Positions 10,295 to 21,809 of a stretch of DNA of 64,000 nucleotides are shown piece by piece; within the stretch, counting starts at the first letter, position 1, and each line of letters starts with the position of its first letter. Origin of the DNA: Viola odorata (Eukaryota > Streptophyta > Magnoliopsida > Malpighiales > Violaceae); NCBI GenBank assembly GCA_963691705.1, contig OY829541.1, positions 57,149,931 to 57,213,930 of the forward strand, read 5' to 3'. A model generated the notes under the pieces. That model was not told the origin of the DNA, made no database searches, and saw only the letters and a list, made by a program, of their open reading frames with translations. The position numbers and the translations under genes are program-made.

Positions 10295-11405
10295 AAACCG
10301 CGTTTATTTCGGAGAATTTTCAGATTGAAAATTTGTTGTTTTTTCAAAAATAGAGAATTTTCATTTTAAACAGAAAACTAAAAAACGTATTTACTTCGCA
10401 CTAACTGAAAAATTTTCCTGATCTGAAAAACTGAAAAACGTATTTACTTCACACTAATTTCTAAATTTTTGAAAAACTTAGAACTGGGCCAGCTCCTCTC
10501 TTTTCCTTTCCTTTCTCTCGCTGGGCCATAAACAGTCCTGGCCCATTACTTAAATTCTCAGTTGGGCCAAGCCCGCTCCTCTTCTTTCCCTCCCCACTTC
10601 GTCTTCAATCTCGACCTCGTCTTCTTCTCCTTCGACCAGGCGCCGCGGCAGCAGCAGCAGCACAACCTAGCAACGGCGGCGGTCGGCAAAAACAGACGCA
10701 AAATCAAGCAATAACCCGCGATAAACCAGTCAATTAATTCCGACCACAAACAACAATTAATTCCGGCGATAAACAATCGATTAAATCAACCAAAAACATC
10801 AATTAATTCAGCCAAGCATCAATTAATTCATCCACAATCAATTGATTAATTCAGCCAAGCAATCAATTAATTAGCATAATCAATCAATTAATCCATACTG
10901 CAACCATCAATTAATCCATACATGATCATTAATTAATCCATCCCAAAATCTCAAAGAACAGATCTAAAGAAGAAACAAACGAACCTATGAACAAGATAGG
11001 ACCGAGAAATTATGAGAGAGGGTGATTCTGTGTTCTTCCGGCCTTGCTTGGGTTGCGGTGAATTGAAATCGGTAAAGACTGAAGAGATGAAGAGATGAAG
11101 AGGAAAATTTGCAGGAAAAAGCGATGGAGAAGACTGAAGAGATGAAGAGGAAAAGATAAGGGCAAATGTGGGTTTTTGAAAGTTTCATTAAAGTCTCCAA
11201 TCGGAAAACCGAGTTTTCCAATTTACCTTGCCAACGGTTGGAAAACTGGAGAACACCTTTTTTTTCGTTCTCCAAATTTATTCATCGTTTTTTCAACGGA
11301 AAATTTTCGTTTTCAAACAGAAAACGAAAACTATACCAAGTAAATACGTTTTTTAGAAAATTCTCTAGTTTTCTAAAAACTGGAGAATTTCCCAGGTAAA
11401 CACAA
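10295..11405. mobile_element. Inverted-repeat DNA element with GC-rich interior
   Basis: The left end (GTTTATTTCGGAGAA from 10300) and the inverted right end (GTTTACCTGGGAAATTC, complement of about 11380-11404) are similar. Both arms also share ACGTATTTACTT (10386 and 10438 on the left, complement near 11340). The interior is unlike the surroundings: GC-rich exon-like DNA at 10560-10690 (CTCGTCTTCTTCTCC, CAGCAGCAGCAG), then a run of AATTAATT-containing repeats at 10730-10945. No clear target duplication and no transposase were found. The element class is undetermined. Confidence 0.45.
10730..10945. repeat. Cluster of CAATTAATT-type repeats
   Basis: About ten irregularly spaced copies of ATCAATTAATTC-like units occur in 215 bp. 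Several form CAATTAATTG-like near-palindromes of the kind bound by homeodomain proteins. No coding capacity is seen. Confidence 0.7.
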
Positions 11406-13360
11406 CCTAAGTGTTTCAAATTCTAGTAAGAAATTTCTCCTTATATTAGAATCGAACTTGCGACCTCTTACTTTATAGAATTAGTAATATATGTATAGTT
11501 TTTTCTTACAAAGTAACTAAATTATGTTAAGCAACCCTTTTCTCTTTTCTTTTTGGTCAAAGTCGTCTGATAATTTAGTCTACCACATTGGATATTGATT
11601 ATTCCAAACTCAAAATGGACAGAATCTTCAAACGATGTTCAAACTTTCCCCCATAAATTTTAACAAGTTAAACAACCCCTTGATTTCTAAGCCTACCAGC
11701 CTACCACCATCAATATTTAGCCATCCAAAGCACTAATCCAAGAAACTAGACAGCTCCAATACCCCATGATTGTGGAAATAAATCTTGGAATGGGCTTTGA
11801 AAGGGTCTGCTAGAATGGGCTTTAAAATCTTGGAATTTTCCGTGCTCAGGGAGTCAGGAGAGCGGGTCTGTTTTTTTTTTCCTTCTTCAGGATCTAATCA
11901 GTACACGTTGGATTTTTGGACTGTATATCTTCTTTTTTGGTTTAGTAAAAACTAAAAATCTCGACATTAATGAAGAGAGATGCCACAGTTTTCTTTCTTG
12001 ATTGGTTTACAATTCATCTTTTACATATAAATAAACAAAGCACCCAAGTTGGAGTATTCTAAACTTGTTAGAAAAAAGATGCCCACAATTCTAAAACATA
12101 TTTCTGCTTATGCTTGGACCCAATCTGTTGGAATTTAGTGGACACATCAGTCTCCTCTAGGGACAGAGATTGTATTTTTCGTTTGGCGTGAACAACCGGA
12201 CCAACCGGTTTGATCCGGTCTAATTTAAGTTTTTTTTGAGTAGGTAAACAAATAAAAATAATAAAATAATACCTATAGAATAAACGTGTTCTCTTGACAG
12301 TTAATAATAATAATTATTATAAAAAATGGCACATGATCATTCTACAAAATGACAATAAGAGCATGGTGCAAATTACGAGATTGTCCCTATCAACCTCATT
12401 GTACAAGCAATTGACTGATGCGATTTGGCATCTCTTGAGATCTCGTTAGTTGGTTATGTTAATACATGTTTATAGAGAAATCAATTCAATTATTATGATC
12501 TTATTAATTTAGCTTTTAACTTTTTTAATTGAAATGATAGTATTATTAAAAGAACACCGGTTCAATAGTATATAAACTAATTATTTATTTTTTTCAGTAC
12601 TTAGAAATTACTTGTTAAAAAATATATCTGTTTGAGACTTAAAATGAATAAAACAAATACACGAAAAGAAGTTAAGAATTTTTCGACTGGTTAAAAATAT
12701 TCTCTTAATATTATAATTCTAATTTAAGATTTACAGAAAGCATCACTAAATTACAATTTTATTTATGTTTTAAAAGTACACCTATTTTATTATTAGGCCA
12801 AAAGAAACTATACTATATGAAAATTGATAGCGTTGACATAATTTAGTGAGGGGATTTTTCATTTTTGTGGAAAAAAATAGTTTTATATCCTATGAACAAA
12901 ATAATAATACCATATAATATTAGTGTCAAATAATGCCAATGATCTATATTTAGGTGATAATATAAAAACTAAATAAGGATTCAATCCTGTTCATGCCTTT
13001 TTATCTTAATTGGTATGAATAATTTAATATTTTTTTCGTTAATAATAAAATGATTTTTTAGCATTTTTTCATTTTTACAATAATTAAGATAATTATTAGA
13101 TTACAATTATTGTATAATTTTTTACTAAAATATTTTTATTAATTATCAATTAATTTTTTTAATTTTTCTTTAAAAAATAGTTAATTATCAACCAATTTTT
13201 TTTTTCTTTTTTCGATCGAGTAGAGGTGGAGATGAGGTGATCCACGTTCAGTAAAATGAATAAATTGAAAAACGTGCTAGAAAATTAAATATTTCGATAC
13301 TTACTTCCAGGTTCTAAAGGTAGTGAATTAAAAGTAGATGACACGTCATCCCACACGCGC
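11406..13360. other. AT-rich intergenic DNA
   Basis: No gene is recognised. The sequence is strongly AT-rich from 12230 onwards, with short poly-T and poly-A runs and scattered repeat remnants. A TTCGATTC-type tRNA-related box on the minus strand near 11450 hints at a SINE tail, but this is too weak to call. Confidence 0.6.
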
Positions 13361-13367
13361 TATAAAA
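13361..13367 (+). promoter_or_regulatory. Probable TATA box of the TPK gene
   Basis: TATAAAA lies 153 bp before the ATG at 13520, with an ACACGTCA motif (ACGT core) about 20 bp upstream. Position and context fit a core promoter with a leader of about 120 nt. Confidence 0.5.
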
Positions 13368-13519
13368 AAAAATATTTTATGGTATTCAAGTTCCAATAAA
13401 TAGTAACGTAATGATCCTTTTCTCGAAGATCACGTAATTATTCAGCCAATTAAGTAAAGAAAAAAGAAACTCCATCATCCAGCTCAAACAAATCAATTTC
13501 TTCCCTTTCCATTTCCCAG

Positions 13520-15422
13520 ATGGAAAAGGAACCTTTTCTCGCCAACCAAACAGCCAACAGGTCCCAAATCAATAATCTTCATCCTCCCTACACACTCACT
13601 CAATCCCTCTCTTCTCCTATCCTCTTCCATGAAATCCAAGACCATTCAGACCCTCCTCAGCCCCCAACTCATGCTCCCCGGCAACAACCCCCCCTTGCTT
13701 TCCTTGGTCAGCCGCCGGCGGGTCCCCGACTCAAGAAACCCGGTTCACTCCACCGATGCAAGACGGCGCCGGCCATGGTTGTCATGCGGGAACTGAAACC
13801 GGAAAATCCCCAAATCCCAAAACCTCAAGCAGACTCTAATTCCACTGTAAAGCAAGCTCTTTTCTTACTTGCCCTGTATCTTCTATTGGGTGTTGGTATC
13901 TACTCTTTTAATAGAGACCACTATTCTGGTATAGAAACTCATCCTGTTGTTGACGCACTTTATTTCTGTATAGTCACCATGTGTACAATTGGGTATGGAG
14001 ATATAGCTCCACTGACCCCAGCTACAAAGATTTTTGCTTGTGTCTTTGTGTTGGTTGGGTTTGGGTTTATTGATATATTGCTTAGTGGGGTTGTGAATTA
14101 TGTTCTTGATTTGCAAGAGAGTATGATCTTGACTGGGATTCAAATGGGTATTAAGGATCGTAATCAGAAAGGGGTGTTTTCAGCTAGGAATTACATTGTT
14201 GATGTTAAGAAAGGGAGGATGAGGATAAGATTGAAGGTTGGGTTGGCACTTGGTGTGGTGGTTTTGTGTATTGGAGTTGGGGCTTTGGTTCTTTGCTTTC
14301 TGGAGGATATGGATTGGGTTGATTCTGTGTATTTGGCAGTTATGTCTGTTACAACAGTTGGGTATGGGGACAGGGCATTTAAGACGCTTCCTGGGAGATT
14401 GTTTGCGGCTGTTTGGCTTTTGGTTTCAACATTGGCTGTAGCAAGGGCGTTTCTGTATTTGGCTGAGGCTAGGATTGATAAGAGGCACAGGAGAATCACT
14501 AATTGGGTGTTGCATAGGGATATTACTGTGGAGGATTTGCTTGCTGCTGATATCAACAATCATGGTTTCATCAGGTGCGGTTTATGTCTTCGTTTGTTGC
14601 TCATTTTATGTGTTTCATTAGTATTTCTATGTTAAAATTGTTTAGCATGACCAGAAATCAGCATAATGATTGTTGCATGAATGATCTGATATCCCACTTT
14701 CAGCTGCATTCGTTGTGTCTTATGAGATGTATAGGTAGAAGTTGCTAACTTGCTATAAAGGATTAAAAAGAAAATGTAACAGGCTTACCATTGACTATGT
14801 TGAATATTGAATTATGGCCTGGCCAATGTTTGCTTTGCAAAGGACCCCACAAAACAAACAGATCAAGTCTGGGCTTGAGTTGATGAAAAGTAGTTTAAAA
14901 GCATATATGAATCTTGTTGGTTAATTTGAATTTCTTTAGCTTAAAGTCTAAAAAGGTGTTTAGGGTCCATCGGACTAATGCATCTCATCTTCAACTTCAA
15001 AGGATAGTGTTACAAGACAATAGTGCTTGATATAAAGCGAAAGAGTAACATTTTGACACATAATGATCTATGCTGCAAATGGGTATATCTAACTACTTGA
15101 TGTTCATGTTCAACTTCCAGTTGATGATTGTGGTAGCGCATCCAACTTTGGTTGCATCTTTTCATGAATGAGATAAGCTCTAAGCTTTTCAACATTTTTA
15201 TTAGGTCTCTTTCCACATGAATGATGTGATTTACCCTCAATTCAGTCACCAACTATCTCTGGTGTCTTTTACAGCAAATCTGAATATGTAATCTATAAGC
15301 TCAAAGAGATGGGAAAGGTTGGGGAGAAGGACATATTGCAGATCTGCACCCAATTCAACAAGCTTGACCCCAACAACGTCGGAAAGATAACGCTGCCCGA
15401 TCTCTTGGAGAATCGCTTGTGA
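13520..15422 (+). CDS. Two-pore potassium channel (TPK3/TPK5-like), 400 aa
   Basis: A K+-selective tandem-pore channel; plant TPKs act mainly at the vacuolar membrane, and TPK3 has also been reported in thylakoids. Exon 1 is 13520-14574, the intron 14575-15274 and exon 2 15275-15422. The join is in frame (1203 nt). The two selectivity filters read TIGYGD (near residue 158) and TVGYGD (near 281), each between membrane helices. The N-terminus is Pro-rich and polar and contains RCKTAP at residues 79-84, a 14-3-3-type phospho-binding motif as in other TPKs. The C-terminus carries EF-hand-like Ca2+-binding text spanning the splice junction (NNHGFIS, then KLDPNNVGKITLPDLLE). All key features look intact. 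The TPK3/5 assignment rests on similarity recalled from memory. Confidence 0.95.
14575..15274 (+). other. TPK intron
   Basis: A 700-bp intron with donor CAG/GTGCGG and acceptor TTTTACAG. It separates the channel body from most of the EF-hand tail. Nothing else is recognised in it. Confidence 0.9.
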
Positions 15423-16180
15423 CAATGAAGCAAATGAATTTAGACTGCAGTCTCTCTCGTCCCAATCCCAAATGAAGAAGCTAGATTTTTTTCTTTAACT
15501 AGGTCTGGAATATATTAGGGCGTATGTGGCCTTACAGAATTGTAAATTTAAAGAAAACAAAATTCAAAGTTAAGGCATATACTACTTGAGTAACACTCGG
15601 ATTAATTAGGAAACAAACATGGCATGATGAAAGAGAGATACAAAAATGGTCATGAATCGCATGGCAGAAAAATCAACCGCGGTTGTGATTGAGTGGTAAA
15701 AGTTATTAACTAAGATCTCAGTTTTGAGTATGGGTTTGGAACTAAGGATGTGTCATTTTTTTATGGTAGGAGACTTTTCTCACTTAATAATTATTCAATT
15801 TAATAGGTGAGTAATTCTTTTAACTTGGTTTGTCTCATTTGCAAGATTAGATGAGTCACTTTTAGGATAAATTTAGCGAATAAAACTCCTTCTCGTGTGG
15901 GCACAAGGTTTTGACAGTAAAATCTGTGGTTGAAAAAACCAGAACCCCCCAATCAGGCAAATCAAGGTGATGAATACCACCATTTCCATTGATACCAAAA
16001 GACAGATCCCACTCTGAACTCCATTTCTCCATTTTGGATGAATTTGGATGAATATATCGCTTTCTTGTGATAATATATAGGGCAATAATGACCCCAAGAG
16101 TGAGAAATCTGCCTCCTATAATAAAGGAGCTAAGCTTTCACAAATTTAATGGGATGGGCTAGCTTTATCAATACCTTTTA
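15423..16180. other. TPK 3' flank and intergenic DNA
   Basis: The 3' UTR of the TPK gene is presumably in the first 150 bp. A tRNA-like stretch (GATTGAGTGGTAAAAG and GGGTTTGGAAC, 15690-15740) could be a worn SINE. No gene is seen. Confidence 0.5.
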
Positions 16181-17520
16181 GGCAGCGTTTGGGCGGCGAA
16201 ATTAAAAAGGAAAGTAACTCGAGAATTTGAAATTCTAAATTTTACTGTGTTTGATTACGACAAGGGAAGTTAGATTGACCCCCTCACTTTTTCAAAAATG
16301 AGGGAGAGTGATTCCCTGATACATAAAAAATTAATTTCTTTCTTAAATTACATATTTGTCTCTACTTTCTCTCTTAATTTTAGTTCCCAATTTTTTTATT
16401 AATTTTTTTTACACTTTTTTTATGTGTTAGTATTTTTTTAGTTTCATATTGTTTTAATATTTAATTTTTAAAGTTTTTTCTAGAATTTTCTCATTTTTTA
16501 TGTTTAAGATTCTTTTTTAAAGTTTTGGTATATTTTTTAATTTTTAAAAAATTTATGATACAATTTGCAGATTATTTTTTAAATCCTTTTTAAGTTTCAG
16601 AAAAAATTCAAAATTCAAAAAAAAAAACTCGTGGAATGCCACATGGGCACAAAATCGCTACGTCATTACCCTTAGTCGGTACCGGAATTAAATTAAATTT
16701 AAGTGTTATAATTTAAGAACCTTATTAAATAATTTTATAATTTAGAGACTAGATTAAATAAAGTGTTATATTTAGGGCTAAAAAATTCATTTATTTTAAT
16801 AAAGTTTAGAACTATTTTCAATTTTTTCTAAACGAAAATTACATTATATCTTAACCTCGATGTGATTTTTCACTGGGTGGTGTAATTCAATCATATCTTA
16901 ATCTCGGTGTGATTTTTTACCCTAGTGATATAATTCAAACATATATACTATCCTTCTCAAAAGAATATTACATTGCTATAATTTTCAAGGATTCTAATAT
17001 GAATGTTATGTCATTTGTCATGTTCTTATCCGGCAAAAAATTATAGTCACAAACCAAACTTGCTAGTCAGAAGAAATAGAAGAACAAAGACAGAGCACAT
17101 ATATTTTGAAGGTTAGATAAAAAAAGTTCATAAAGTTAAATTTTTTAATCTATTCGTCAATCGATCCATTGCAGTAATAAAGAATTTGAATACTCATTTG
17201 ATATTTTGATTGTTGAAAGATAGACAGCTAAATAGAGAGCAAATCCATGATAAAATATATATAGAAAAAAAATAATTAGACGCTTACTATGACAAGATAA
17301 CAAATATACAAATATAGAAAATGATAAAGTAGTAATTTTTCGTACTTTTTTTTTGAATTCCCAAGTATAAAACCAACATAAAAATGTTACTTTCCCGGGA
17401 ATCTTAAGTTCCAACCAAACACAAAAAATTAACATTGCATTTAATCACTCTTCCGGGTATCACTCTCCCGGAAAAGTAATTTTAAGAGAAAAAGTAACAT
17501 TCCGTGAACCAAACGTCATC
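16181..17520. mobile_element. Harbinger/Tourist-like element, 1.34 kb, no transposase
   Basis: The element is flanked by TTA on both sides (16178-16180 and 17521-17523). The ends are GGCAGCGTTTGG and, inverted, GATGACGTTTGG: 8 of 12 match and all mismatches are transitions. A 3-bp TTA target duplication is the hallmark of PIF/Harbinger elements. The interior is AT-rich and contains a degenerate duplication of about 50 bp near 16850-16945 (AATCTCGGTGTGA-like). There is no coding sequence. Confidence 0.55.
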
Positions 17521-17942
17521 TTAAGTCTCTTCTAGCCATTCATAATTTTATTCTAAAAGATCAGCCCATTAAATTTAAACTCTTTTCTTTTTCCACCCGA
17601 TATATTATATTATCCATTCCGAATAAGATATTAGTAATAGACATAGTATTAGTCCCACCATTTAATATTGTCGTGATTTGATGAGGAATGACTCACCCAG
17701 TATCATCCAGATATAATCAACACATGATTTACTTTCAGTTTTATTACTATCTCATAATATATAAAATTTAAAACTCCTTAATAGCCTTACATTTAAACTT
17801 GTTTATGGAGTAGAAAGTTTATGAAAATACCAATATATGAAATTAAAAGAACAAATAGTGAAATCTCGTTGATAATAAAAAAATGAGATTAAGTCTAAAA
17901 GGAGATAAAAAAAATGATCCTCAATCATGTCAAACATCTTAC

Positions 17943-18070
17943 TACCTCCGGTTCCAAATAAACGTCGTTTTATGATTTGTTTTTACTGTAATTTTTACTT
18001 GTATTTTTAGTGTTAAACCTACTTAATATTGAGATGCGAGGAAGCCATTTGTTTGGAACCAGAGTGAGTA
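17943..18070. mobile_element. Stowaway-like MITE, about 128 bp
   Basis: The left end reads TACCTCCGGTTCCAAATAA. The inverted right end reads TACTCACTCTGGTTCCAAA. Small size, CTCC-type ends and TA at both borders fit Tc1/mariner-derived Stowaway elements. Confidence 0.65.
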
Positions 18071-18296
18071 TATTATAAAGGAAAAAGATTATCAATAAAT
18101 TTATAGTTTAGTATTACTTTACATAAAATAGGAAGAGTAAGATTTCAAGTTTAAATTTTATTAGCTACAGTTTGTTTATATCAAAAAGAAAATAAAAAAC
18201 TCACCAAAAAGATGAGGGAGTATTAACTATTAAAGTAATGGTCAACTACCCTGTGAAGTTTGAACTATACTTGAAAGGTAACAACACTACCAAACT

Positions 18297-18602
18297 AAGA
18301 GTCTGTTTGGCGTTCCGGTTCTAGTCCGAAAAGTGCTGTGGGAAAAGTACTTCTGGAAAAGCTAGTATGCTGTTTGGTAAACATTTCTTAAAAGTGTTGT
18401 GGGAAAAGAGAAATTATTTTTGGTGTTTGATAAAACTGTAAAAATGAAATAGTTGGAGTATAAAACTCATTTTTTATACATTAATAAAAATAGGAAAAAT
18501 GGATCTAGAATTACATATCTTGAGATGGAGATTTTATTGTGCTAGTTTTTAATTTATTTTGTTCTATTATATAAAGTAAAAAAATGAAATTAAAAAAAAA
18601 AA
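18297..18602. mobile_element. Harbinger-like element, detached terminal arm (X1)
   Basis: About 305 bp beginning GAGTCTGTTTGGCGTT after TAA. It matches, in inverted orientation, most of 19860-20182 including internal text such as GGATCTAGAATTAC. No right-hand end exists before the next element starts at about 18921, so this is a partial copy or one half of a rearranged element. Confidence 0.6.
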
Positions 18603-18999
18603 AAGTAAGAGAGAGAGCAAACGCAGCGTATGCGTTTGCCACTGCAGTATTTTGGATCAGTCAGGAAAGCACAAGGCAAAGCATTGCTCTCAACGCAGCA
18701 ACCCAACCCAACCCAACCCAACCCTTAACCCCAAACACTTTTCTTCAGTTTTTGCAACTCAACCCAACCCAACTCAAACCCAAACCCCAAACACTATCTA
18801 AATTTTCTTTGATTTGATGCAGCCAACACCTTTTATTAATATTTTATCCATTTGCCATTTGGCTTGCGGTCATTCATAGATCCTTTGCAAGTCTTTGTCG
18901 TATAATCGATAAAAAATAGTACTCCCTCTAACTTCTTTTATCTGACGCGGTAAGACTTAAAGCCCATTAAGTATATTAACTGACGCGTTGCCTATTTAG

Positions 19000-20179
19000 T
19001 GGCTGTTTGGCGTTATGGTTTTGCCACAAAACCATGGTCCACTGGCTGAAAATGATAGGATTGGTGTTTGGTAACAACGTTGCAAACTGGGCTTTTCAAG
19101 AAGCCCAGTTTGCAAAGCAAGGAAATGATGTTGCACGTAGGGATGGCAATGGGTACCCATACCCACATACCCGCCCATAACCATACCCGCAATTACCCGC
19201 ACGGGTAATTGCGGGTATGGTTTGGGTATGGATAATACCCGCATTTATAATTGCGAGTATAATTGGGTATGGTACCCGCAAAATACCCGCATTTTTTTAA
19301 CTTCCCTGGAAAAAAAAATTCTTGATTTTGTCTCTCTCCTCTTTCCTCTCTCTCATCTTTTTAATTTTTCTTTCGTAATAAAAACTCAATATTCTTGCTT
19401 AATACTTTGAACAAAATAAATTAAAAATTATAAAAACATAATCTTTATCTCAAGATGAGTAATTAGACATCCACTTTTCATGTTTTTCTTAATTTTTTTA
19501 TAAATGGGTTTTACGGAATATGATGCTATAAAAAAATAATATAAATAAAATAAAATTATAGTAAATTTTTACTTAATTATAAAAAAATAAAATTTTGGTG
19601 AAATAATTTTATTAAGTTAAATAATAAATAAGTAAGTGTAATTGGATATCCATTACATACCCAATTGGGTATTGGGCATATTGAGTATGGATAATAATGG
19701 ATATTTAGTTGCGGGTATGAGTTGGATATTTACCTATACTTGCCCATACCCGCTTTAACATACTCATACCCGCCCATACCGCCCAATTTCCATCCCAAGT
19801 TGCACGGGCCGGAGCAAATTGCTCCAGCAGCCAAATGGTCCTCCATTTTGGCTCTCTCTCTCTCATTTTTTTTTTCATTTTAATTTAATTTTCTTACTCT
19901 ATATAATGAACAAAATAAATTAAAAACTATCACAATATAATCTCTATCTCAAGATAAGTAATTCTAGATCCACTTTTCATATTTTTTATTAATTTTTTAA
20001 AAATGGGTTTTATACTCTAACGTTTTTATTTCAACTGTTTTACCAAACACCTCAGCTATCTCACAACACTTTTAAATTTTTTTACCAAACAGCACACTCC
20101 ATTTACCAGAAGTCGTTTTCCCACAAAACTTTTCCCACAAAACTTTTTCCCACTGAACAGCAACGCTAAACAGACCCTT
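19000..20179. mobile_element. Harbinger-like element X2, split by a hAT-like element
   Basis: The left end is GTGGCTGTTTGGCGTT. The inverted right end is GGGTCTGTTTAGCGTT (13 of 16 match). TTA lies immediately outside both ends. Its right arm is homologous, inverted, to X1 at 18297-18602. Confidence 0.55.
19138..19798. mobile_element. hAT-like MITE, 661 bp
   Basis: The ends are TAGGGATGGCAATGGG and CCCAATTTCCATCCCAA. A perfect 8-bp target duplication, GTTGCACG, lies at 19130-19137 and 19799-19806. TACCCGC/GCGGGTA subterminal repeats cluster at both ends. The interior (19322-19515) resembles the arm sequence of the Harbinger-like host element. Confidence 0.9.
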
Positions 20180-20425
20180 AGCCGTTTCCCTCCCTTGTTA
20201 TTACTCCTTTGTCACTCGGGCCCACAACAATTAAAAATCATTGACGCGAAGCCCGAAAGGACAAAAGTTTTGGCCAAAATTCAAAATGCAGCTGTTGGAG
20301 TTGCGGATCCACATCAATTAAAAAATAGAAAATGAGAAAAAGTTGCAATGAACAATGAGCATCAGAGATCCTTAATTTTTGGGAAAAATGACGGCGCGTC
20401 AATTAAAACAAGTTAGAGGGAGTAC

Positions 20426-21040
20426 AAATTTTCATGAATCATGGGCACGTGATTAGTCTTAGGCTCCAAAATAATGGAGTTATATTTTCTGGACCTAATA
20501 CGCCAATCAAATTTACGCCATGTACTCAATCCTCTCGATTTCGTTTAGTAAAGAACAAAAGGAATAATCTTTCTTTTCCTTTAGGGCCAGTTCCCTCACT
20601 TTATCGATTAGCAAGGAAAATCTTTCCTTGCCATTCACGTTCATGGACTCATAATTCTACTCCGCGTCGAATTTAGGGTAAAATAACTTTTTTCGTCTGA
20701 TAAATAAATATAATTATATCTCCTAATACTATTCCGGTTTGATATAGAAGTCTTTAACTCCTAGATCTCCTAACATAATTGGTATTTGGAATCCTAACTA
20801 TCAAATGGTATAAGTATAACTCTAAGAGAGTGGTTCTAGACATAACTAAAAACACATTATATACTTCAATTCTCCATATATTTCTTCACAACTCTAGCTT
20901 AGGAAAATACTGACTTAAGCATTAGAGCATCTTCCTAGAGCTCTTTTTTTCAAGTTTCACGGATTCAAGAATTGACCGAAACTTACTAAATCCACACCTC
21001 CATTCTCAGAACTCACAACCAATATCAAACATAAGTGCTG
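20426..21040. other. Intergenic DNA with an unrecognised 80-codon frame
   Basis: An open frame at 20434-20676 is less AT-rich than its neighbours (it ends HSRSWTHNSTPRRI), but I recognise no family, promoter or splice context. It may be a captured or organellar-derived fragment. I do not call it a gene. Confidence 0.4.
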
Positions 21041-21048
21041 ATTGCATC

Positions 21049-21801
21049 CAAGGACGGATCCAGCCCAGGCGAGGGTGGGTAAGCGACCACCCTGGGCTGG
21101 ATGAAGAAAAAAAATTGTATTGGGCTTTTTATTTGTGAGATTTTCTTCAGGTCGAATTGAATGATATTTGGTAGCTGCAGAATATCTTTTACTGGTAAAT
21201 TGTTGTCCATAGGCCATATTTTGTTAAATTAGTCATAGACATATCTTTTCTTTAGTACATACATGGGCCGTAAATTTTGTTAGCTTTTCAAACTAAAGAA
21301 ACCAAATCTCTGCTATTTGTTATTTAGTGACGGATACAAATACTCTTAAGTATTTGTTCATTTATTCGTTCAGCTCGCTTGCTTTCTTTTTAAAATACTC
21401 CAAAAAAAGATTTGTTAAGTTTATCTAAATATTTGTTATTTAGTGACGGATACAAATACTCTTAAGCATTTGTTCATTTTTTCGTTCAGCTCGCTTGTTT
21501 TCCTTTTAAAATACTCCAAAAAAAATTCTTTAAGTTTATCTAAATATTTGTTATTTAGTGACGGATACAAATACTCTTAAACATTTGTTCATTTTTTCGT
21601 TCAGCTCGCTTGCTTTCCCTTTAAATTTCTTAAGTTTATCTAAATATTTGTTATTTAGTGACGGATACAAATATTCTTAAGCATTTGTTCATTTTTTCGT
21701 TCAGCTCGCTTGTTTTTCCTTTAAAATACTCAAAAAAAAAAATCAAGGGCGCTGCCCCCGAACTCCATCCCTCCTGAAAATAATTCCTGGATCCGTCCCT
21801 G
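21049..21801. mobile_element. hAT-like element, 753 bp, with an internal minisatellite
   Basis: The terminal inverted repeats are CAAGGACGGATCCAG and CTGGATCCGTCCCTG (14 of 15 match). A perfect 8-bp duplication, ATTGCATC, lies at 21041-21048 and 21802-21809. The right half is a tandem array (separate entry). There is no transposase ORF; the Pro-rich frame on the minus strand is only the terminal repeat read as codons. Confidence 0.9.
21313..21735. repeat. Minisatellite, about 115 bp x 4
   Basis: Four tandem units. The marker TTAGTGACGGATAC has its TGACGG at 21328, 21444, 21559 and 21659, giving periods of 116, 115 and 100 bp. The last interval lost an AAATACTCC-A-tract segment. The array is confined to the hAT-like element. 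Confidence 0.93.
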
Positions 21802-21809
21802 ATTGCATC

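Larger units (their letters stand above)
18921..20422. mobile_element. Stowaway/Mariner-like element, 1.5 kb, carrying nested insertions
   Basis: The ends are CTCCCTCTAACTT and GAGGGAG as inverted repeats of about 28 bp (about 25 match), extending to a shared GACGCG. TA lies outside each end. The element contains the Harbinger-like copy X2 (19000-20179), which in turn contains a hAT-like element (19138-19798). There is no transposase ORF. Confidence 0.6.

Noticed and set aside
18697..18790. AACCC repeats suggesting interstitial telomere DNA
   Set aside because: The unit is AACCC, not the plant telomere CCCTAAA, and the run is short and irregular.
20434..20676. 80-codon ORF with more balanced base composition than its surroundings
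   Set aside because: No recognisable family, start context or splice partners; described only as intergenic DNA of unknown origin.
20957..21217. Minus-strand frame with PAQGGRLPTLAWAGS
   Set aside because: The text comes from reading a hAT terminal inverted repeat as codons.
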